Shown: piece after piece, positions 59,996 to 64,000 of the stretch
Layout: each line of letters starts with the position of its first letter
How positions within the stretch are numbered: position 1 is the stretch's first letter
Assembly (NCBI GenBank): GCA_017461985.1
Contig: JAFTSA010000010.1
Coordinates: forward strand, 35,050 to 99,049
Origin: Clostridia bacterium
GTDB lineage: Bacteria; Bacillota; Clostridia; Christensenellales; CAG-917
Reading direction: 5' to 3'
DNA length: 64,000 nucleotides
Notes under the pieces: model-generated
Told to the model about the DNA's origin: nothing
What the model saw: the letters and a program-made list of their open reading frames with translations, nothing else
Database searches by the model: none
Program-made: the position numbers and the translations under genes

Positions 59996-62941
59996 ATGTT
60001 TGGTCTTGAAACAATCTACTTTCAACTGATTCTTCTCGGTGTGTTTGCAGTGGCAACCGTTGTTGGATACAAGCTCATATCCAACGTGCCCACTCTTCTC
60101 CACACCCCCCTTATGTCCGGTATGAACGCCCTCTCCGGCGTCACCGTCTTGGGCGCTTTGACTGCTGCCGCTCTCATCTTCAACAACGGCACTCCTGCAG
60201 GCATTGCTGTGTCCGCAATCCTTGGCTCAATCGCCATCGCTCTTGCCATGGTCAACGTGGTGGGCGGATTTATGGTCACTGACAGAATGCTCGGTATGAT
60301 TGCAAAGAACAAGGCAAAAGGTCAAACCGTCATTTATATCGTCGCCATCGTCATCACCTGTGGTCTTATTGCAACAGCAGGCACTATGGGACTGATGGGC
60401 GCAAACGGACAATGGGCATATCTTGCTCTCGCCATCATTCTTTCCCTGGGCGTCCTGGTGGGCATCGCTCTCATGGGCAAAGTTCAATACAGCAAAATCG
60501 GCAACAGAGTCAGCGCACTTTGTATGCTGGTTGCAATCATCCTCACCATCCTCTACAACGGCATCGGCCCTGTGTGGACAATCTACATCGGCCTTGCAAT
60601 CGGCGCAGTGTTTGGCATCATCCTCGCAAAGAAAGTCAAGATGATTCAAATGCCTCAAATGGTTGCTCTCCTCAATGGTCTTGGTGGCGCAGCATCCGCT
60701 CTTGTCGGTGGCTTTGCAATGGCAGGAATTGGCACAGGCCTTGTTGGTGACTATTTCTCAACCGTCACCTCTTCTCTTGCTCTTGCCGTTGGTATGATCA
60801 CCCTCGTCGGCTCACTTGTGGCCGCAGGCAAACTCCACAAGGTCCTTCCTCAAAAGCCCGTTGTGTTCAAGGCACATCAACTTATGACAATCGCATCCCT
60901 TGTCATCACAGTGGTTGGCATCGTGGTGTACGCAGTCCTGGCAGGCCTTGGCATCGGCATCAACGTCATCATCCCCGTGATGATAGTGACCATCACTTTG
61001 GTGGCAAGTTTCTTCGGTTTCATCTTCTCAATCCGTGTTGGTGGCGCAGATATGCCTATCACCATTTCACTGCTCAACTCACTGAGTGGTGTGGCAGGCG
61101 CAATCGCAGGCCTTGCAGTCAATGACCTCCTCCTCGTGGCAGTTGGCGGCATCGTCGGCGCATCTGGTCTCCTCCTTACACAAATTATGTGCAAGGCAAT
61201 GAACAGAAAACTCTCCGCAATCTTGATGGGCGCAACCTCAGCAGCCGCACCCAAGAAAGATACAGCACCTGCACCCGCCCCCGAAGTTGTTGAAGAAGCA
61301 CCTGCACCCAAAAAGAAGGAAATCAACTATGCCGCAACCCTGGGCGTTGCAAAAGAAGTCATCATCGTCCCCGGCTACGGTATGGCAATCGCACAAGCAC
61401 AACACCTTGTCAAACAAGTGGCAGATAAACTCCGCGCAAACGGCACAACCATTAAGTACGCAATTCACCCTGTGGCAGGTCGTATGCCTGGTCATATGAA
61501 CGTACTCCTCTGCGAAGCAGACGTTGACTACGAAGACCTCTACGAAATGGATGACATCAACCCCGAATTTGCAAATGCAGACGCAACCATCGTTGTCGGT
61601 GCAAACGACGTTTTGAACCCCGCTGCAAACACAGCAGAAGGTACACCTATCTACGGTATGCCCGTCTTGAACGTTGCAGACTGCAAGAGCATCTTCATCT
61701 TCAACTATGACACCAAACCCGGCTACGCAGGCGTAGACAATCCTATTTACGCACGTGAAGACGGTGTCCACCTCTATCTTGGCAACGCAGCAGAATCACT
61801 GCAAACCTTCCTCAATGATATGGACAAGCCTGTTGAAACCGAAGTTGCTGACGAAGTTTCCGCTCCTGCAAAGGCAATTGAAACAAATCACGCAGCAGCA
61901 CTTGTTGGGGCAAAAGAAGTCATCATCGTTCCCGGATACGGTATGGCAATCGCACAAGCACAACACCTTGTCAAGCAAGTTGCCGACAAGCTCCGCGCAA
62001 ACGGCACAACCATTAAGTACGCAATCCACCCCGTGGCAGGTCGTATGCCCGGTCATATGAACGTGCTCCTTTGTGAAGCAGACGTCGACTACGAAGACCT
62101 CTTTGAAATGGACGACATCAACCCCGAATTTGCAAATGCAGATGCAACCATCGTTGTTGGTGCAAACGACGTTTTGAACCCCGCCGCAAACACCGCAGAA
62201 GGCACACCTATCTACGGTATGCCCGTCTTGAACGTTGCAGATTGCAAAAACATCTTCATCTTCAACTACGACACAAAACCCGGCTATGCTGGTGTTGACA
62301 ACCCCATCTATGCTCGTGAAGAAGGCGTCCACCTCTATCTCGGCAACGCTGCAGAATCTCTCCAAACATTCCTCAATGATATGGACAAGCCTGCAACGTC
62401 CACCGAAGCACCTGCCAAAGAAGAAAAGAAAGACACCTTTGCTCCTAGTTCCCTTCTCGGTTCAAAGGAAGTCATCATCGTCCCTGGATACGGTATGGCA
62501 ATTGCACAAGCACAACATCTTGTGAAGCAAGTTGCAGACAAATTGAGAGCAAGTGGCACAACCATCAAGTACGCAATCCACCCTGTGGCAGGTCGTATGC
62601 CTGGTCATATGAACGTGCTCCTTTGTGAAGCAGACGTCGACTACGAAGACCTCTACGAAATGGATGACATCAATCCTGAATTTGCAAATGCAGATGCAAC
62701 AATCGTTGTTGGTGCAAACGACGTCTTGAACCCTGCCGCCAACACAGCAGAAGGCACTCCTATCTACGGTATGCCTGTCTTGAACGTTGGCGACTGCAAG
62801 ACAATCTGCATCTTCAACTATGACACCAAGCCCGGCTACGCAGGTGTTGACAATCCTCTCTACACACGTGAAAGCGGTGTCCATCTCTATCTTGGCAACG
62901 CACAAGAAACATTGCAATCCTTCCTCAATGATTTGAACTAA
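59996..62941 (+). CDS. pntB: transhydrogenase subunit beta: dIIa-dIIb fusion with three tandem dIII domains
   Basis: A 981-residue membrane protein; normal PntB is about 460. Residues 1-102 are domain IIa, normally in PntA ('LLHTPLMSGMNALSGVTVLGAL', 'VNVVGGFMVTDRML'). Residues ~108-415 are domain IIb ('IGGADMP'-like 'VGGADMPITISLLNSLSG', 'IMCKAMNRK'). Three domain III copies follow at 453-608, 640-795 and 824-979, each starting KEVIIVPGYGMAIAQAQH and joined by Ala/Pro/Glu-rich linkers. Copies 1 and 2 differ at about 3 residues and copy 3 at about 11. All keep HPVAGRMPGHMNVLL and GANDVLNPAA. The usual KRS that grips the NADP 2'-phosphate reads NYD (570-572, 757-759, 941-943). The proton-channel His is Asn227. 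AAGGAA precedes the start. Confidence 0.92.
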   Translation: MFGLETIYFQLILLGVFAVATVVGYKLISNVPTLLHTPLMSGMNALSGVTVLGALTAAALIFNNGTPAGIAVSAILGSIAIALAMVNVVGGFMVTDRMLGMIAKNKAKGQTVIYIVAIVITCGLIATAGTMGLMGANGQWAYLALAIILSLGVLVGIALMGKVQYSKIGNRVSALCMLVAIILTILYNGIGPVWTIYIGLAIGAVFGIILAKKVKMIQMPQMVALLNGLGGAASALVGGFAMAGIGTGLVGDYFSTVTSSLALAVGMITLVGSLVAAGKLHKVLPQKPVVFKAHQLMTIASLVITVVGIVVYAVLAGLGIGINVIIPVMIVTITLVASFFGFIFSIRVGGADMPITISLLNSLSGVAGAIAGLAVNDLLLVAVGGIVGASGLLLTQIMCKAMNRKLSAILMGATSAAAPKKDTAPAPAPEVVEEAPAPKKKEINYAATLGVAKEVIIVPGYGMAIAQAQHLVKQVADKLRANGTTIKYAIHPVAGRMPGHMNVLLCEADVDYEDLYEMDDINPEFANADATIVVGANDVLNPAANTAEGTPIYGMPVLNVADCKSIFIFNYDTKPGYAGVDNPIYAREDGVHLYLGNAAESLQTFLNDMDKPVETEVADEVSAPAKAIETNHAAALVGAKEVIIVPGYGMAIAQAQHLVKQVADKLRANGTTIKYAIHPVAGRMPGHMNVLLCEADVDYEDLFEMDDINPEFANADATIVVGANDVLNPAANTAEGTPIYGMPVLNVADCKNIFIFNYDTKPGYAGVDNPIYAREEGVHLYLGNAAESLQTFLNDMDKPATSTEAPAKEEKKDTFAPSSLLGSKEVIIVPGYGMAIAQAQHLVKQVADKLRASGTTIKYAIHPVAGRMPGHMNVLLCEADVDYEDLYEMDDINPEFANADATIVVGANDVLNPAANTAEGTPIYGMPVLNVGDCKTICIFNYDTKPGYAGVDNPLYTRESGVHLYLGNAQETLQSFLNDLN
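61352..62932 (+). repeat. three in-frame copies of the dIII-coding segment
   Basis: Direct coding repeats at 61352-61819, 61913-62380 and 62465-62932, with periods of 561 and 552 nt. Synonymous differences are scattered between copies (for example GTCCCCGGC, GTTCCCGGA, GTCCCTGGA at the nucleotide-binding loop), so they are old duplications kept similar in protein, not an assembly stutter. Confidence 0.92.
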
Positions 62942-62952
62942 AATCATCAAAA

Positions 62953-62984
62953 AAAGACGCACCGCAAAAAGCGGTGCGTTTTTA
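62953..62984 (+). terminator. terminator after pntB
   Basis: The stem GACGCACCGC-aaaaa-GCGGTGCGTT is followed by TTTATTTT. Confidence 0.9.
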
Positions 62985-63047
62985 TTTTATGTTCACAACA
63001 AAAAGTTTATCTTTTCGCTTTTTACACTTAAAATACGGCTTTTGTTT

Positions 63048-63545
63048 TTAGACTGGACTTTTGAAGAGTGGCACGTCAGGTGGCAAATAGGTGAAAACAA
63101 CAAACAAAACTCCCATTGCAACCACCCCTAAAAAGGCAAGATTGCACCACTTATTCCCCTCTCGTTTCCTATCAAACAAAAGGTATTCCACCCCATATCC
63201 GCCTATGGCAGACACCATAAATATCGTTATGTTGAGCCAGTCTGGTGACCTCCCGAATGCACCGTTGTAGGTGTAAAACAAGGTGGGTATCAGCGTCAGC
63301 GCAACCATTATCCCAACCAGTCTTACAAGCCAAAAACAGGGCTTTTCATGGCGCAGAAAACACCACTGAATTACACCGAATATAAGCATAGGAAAATACA
63401 TTATCTTCATATGCTGAAAGGTGCTTTCGTCTATGGCGGATATGGGTTTCACCACTCCGCTCTCCCCTGTCCACTCGTACAAAAAGTGCAGCACCGTGCC
63501 TAGGATTGCCGTAAACAGCACTCCGCCAGCGCACCACCAAAACAT
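63048..63545 (-). CDS. DUF6512-like membrane protein
   Basis: A 165-residue membrane protein with about five transmembrane helices. 'VLFTAILGTVLHFLYEWTGESGVVKPISAIDESTFQHMKIMYFPMLIFG' has the '...LHFxYxW...NESVWEHxKLxFFP' pattern I associate with the DUF6512 family; function unknown. I chose ATG 63545 because AAGGAA lies 5 nt upstream and hydrophobic sequence starts there; a GTG at 63575 is in frame but lacks a ribosome binding site. Confidence 0.7.
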   Translation of the reverse strand: MFWWCAGGVLFTAILGTVLHFLYEWTGESGVVKPISAIDESTFQHMKIMYFPMLIFGVIQWCFLRHEKPCFWLVRLVGIMVALTLIPTLFYTYNGAFGRSPDWLNITIFMVSAIGGYGVEYLLFDRKREGNKWCNLAFLGVVAMGVLFVVFTYLPPDVPLFKSPV

Positions 63546-63660
63546 CTTTTCCTTATCTGAAAGCCGAATTTTCACACAAGTAGTTTATTTCTTCCGCCCT
63601 CTTTTTATTCGCAAATAACCGCCATCCAAAACACCGCTTTTTGAAAATAAGCATTTTTTA

Positions 63661-63689
63661 TTGACATTGGCTGACTCGTGTGCTATCAT
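63661..63689 (+). promoter_or_regulatory. promoter of tRNA-Ser
   Basis: TTGACA (63661-63666) and TATCAT (63684-63689) are 17 nt apart. Confidence 0.85.
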
Positions 63690-63728
63690 AATCAAGCATT
63701 AAAAATGCAATCAATATTCGGCGCATAC

Positions 63729-63820
63729 GGAGAAGTACCCAAGAGGCCGAAGGGGCTCCCCTGCTAAGGGAGTAGTACGAGAGAATCGTAGCCAGGGTTC
63801 AAATCCCTGCTTCTCCGCCA
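63729..63820 (+). tRNA. tRNA-Ser(GCT)
   Basis: A 92-nt class II tRNA with encoded CCA. The acceptor is GGAGAAG/CTTCTCC. The anticodon stem CTCCC/GGGAG encloses CTGCTAA, anticodon GCT. It has a long variable arm (TACGAGAGAATCGTA) and the T-arm CAGGG-TTCAAAT-CCCTG. Confidence 0.95.
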
Positions 63821-63822
63821 TA

Positions 63823-63859
63823 AGCAGTCGCGTTTGAACTTATGCTCAAATGCGACTGC
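63823..63859 (+). terminator. terminator after tRNA-Ser
   Basis: The stem AGCAGTCGC/GCGACTGCT, with a 20-nt loop, is followed by TTTTTCT. Confidence 0.85.
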
Positions 63860-63869
63860 TTTTTCTATT

Positions 63870-64000
63870 ACTATAATTAAATATATCTTTGTTAAAGGAA
63901 CTGCTGGCATAATCTTTGATTTTGAACGTCCCAAACCCGATATATCGCATTGGGTATTCATTCCTAGAGATGAACATGGCAATTTCATAAAGAAGAAAAA
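63870..64000 (+). CDS. possible truncated coding frame at window edge
   Basis: A frame open to the right edge reads ...KYIFVKGTAGIIFDFERPKPDISHWVFIPRDEHGNFIKKK, with protein-like composition. No ATG, GTG or TTG start and no ribosome binding site are visible after the tRNA-Ser terminator, so it may be a gene fragment, perhaps the edge of an element inserted beside the tRNA. Confidence 0.3.

Noticed and set aside
61352..62932. triple dIII as an assembly artefact
   Set aside because: The copies carry different synonymous bases, a few amino-acid changes and three different linkers, which a collapsed or stuttered assembly would not produce.

Overview
The window comes from the chromosome of a strictly anaerobic Gram-positive bacterium of the class Clostridia, probably an uncultured gut lineage. 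The evidence is an oxygen-sensitive class III ribonucleotide reductase with its activase, a SCIFF peptide with its radical SAM maturase, a butyrate-type acyl-CoA dehydrogenase/Etf operon, rubrerythrin, an ECF sigma/RsgI-type anti-sigma pair, split transketolases, and strong AGGAGG-type ribosome binding sites. No species can be named from the sequence alone.

Layout. 1-3.4 kb (minus strand): an acyl-CoA operon (MaoC-type hydratase, acyl-CoA dehydrogenase, EtfB, EtfA, start of a thiolase) behind a sigma-A promoter that contains a palindrome, with a divergent TetR regulator. 4.4-7.0 kb: a GPH-type symporter and two small YjbR/TfoX-like proteins. 7.0-10.6 kb: an AT-rich island next to tRNA-Arg(CCT), with two HEPN-like proteins, an integrase stub and tRNA-derived repeats. 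10.6-16.4 kb: anaerobic dNTP synthesis (NrdD with a fused redoxin domain, thioredoxin reductase, NrdG). 16.5-25 kb (minus): sigma/anti-sigma pair, YitT-family protein, PyrE and three unrecognised membrane proteins. 25-34 kb (plus): glutamate dehydrogenase, SCIFF and its maturase, an Orn/Lys/Arg-decarboxylase-family protein, a ComEC-like metallo-beta-lactamase-fold protein, a cation diffusion facilitator and a membrane phosphoesterase. 34-38.5 kb: tRNA-Ile/tRNA-Ala with a tandem tRNA-derived array, rubrerythrin, uracil-DNA glycosylase, LysS, GreA. 39-46 kb: two divergent split transketolases flanking an XRE regulator. 46-53 kb: an Rhs locus with an orphan C-terminal tip and two probable immunity genes. 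53.6-57.3 kb: a heterodimeric ABC exporter. 58-63 kb: an Lrp regulator and a proton-translocating transhydrogenase of very unusual domain organisation. The window ends with tRNA-Ser(GCT).

Most notable. (1) A PntB-type transhydrogenase subunit carries dIIa fused to dIIb and then three tandem, nearly identical NADP(H)-type dIII domains on Ala/Pro-rich linkers. All three lack the usual KRS motif. (2) Beside tRNA-Arg and tRNA-Ile lie composite repeats built from the tRNA 3' half, interrupted at the T-loop by structured inserts. In complete units two such halves face each other as an imperfect palindrome, each unit with its own terminator. (3) A dispersed ~123-nt hairpin element occurs three times, with compensatory base changes in several helices and one conserved A.G mismatch. 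(4) A separate ~291-nt structured element occurs twice and shares the terminal CGTAC/GTACG hairpin with the first. These repeats fill most of the gene-free stretches and look like conserved structure rather than protein-coding sequence.
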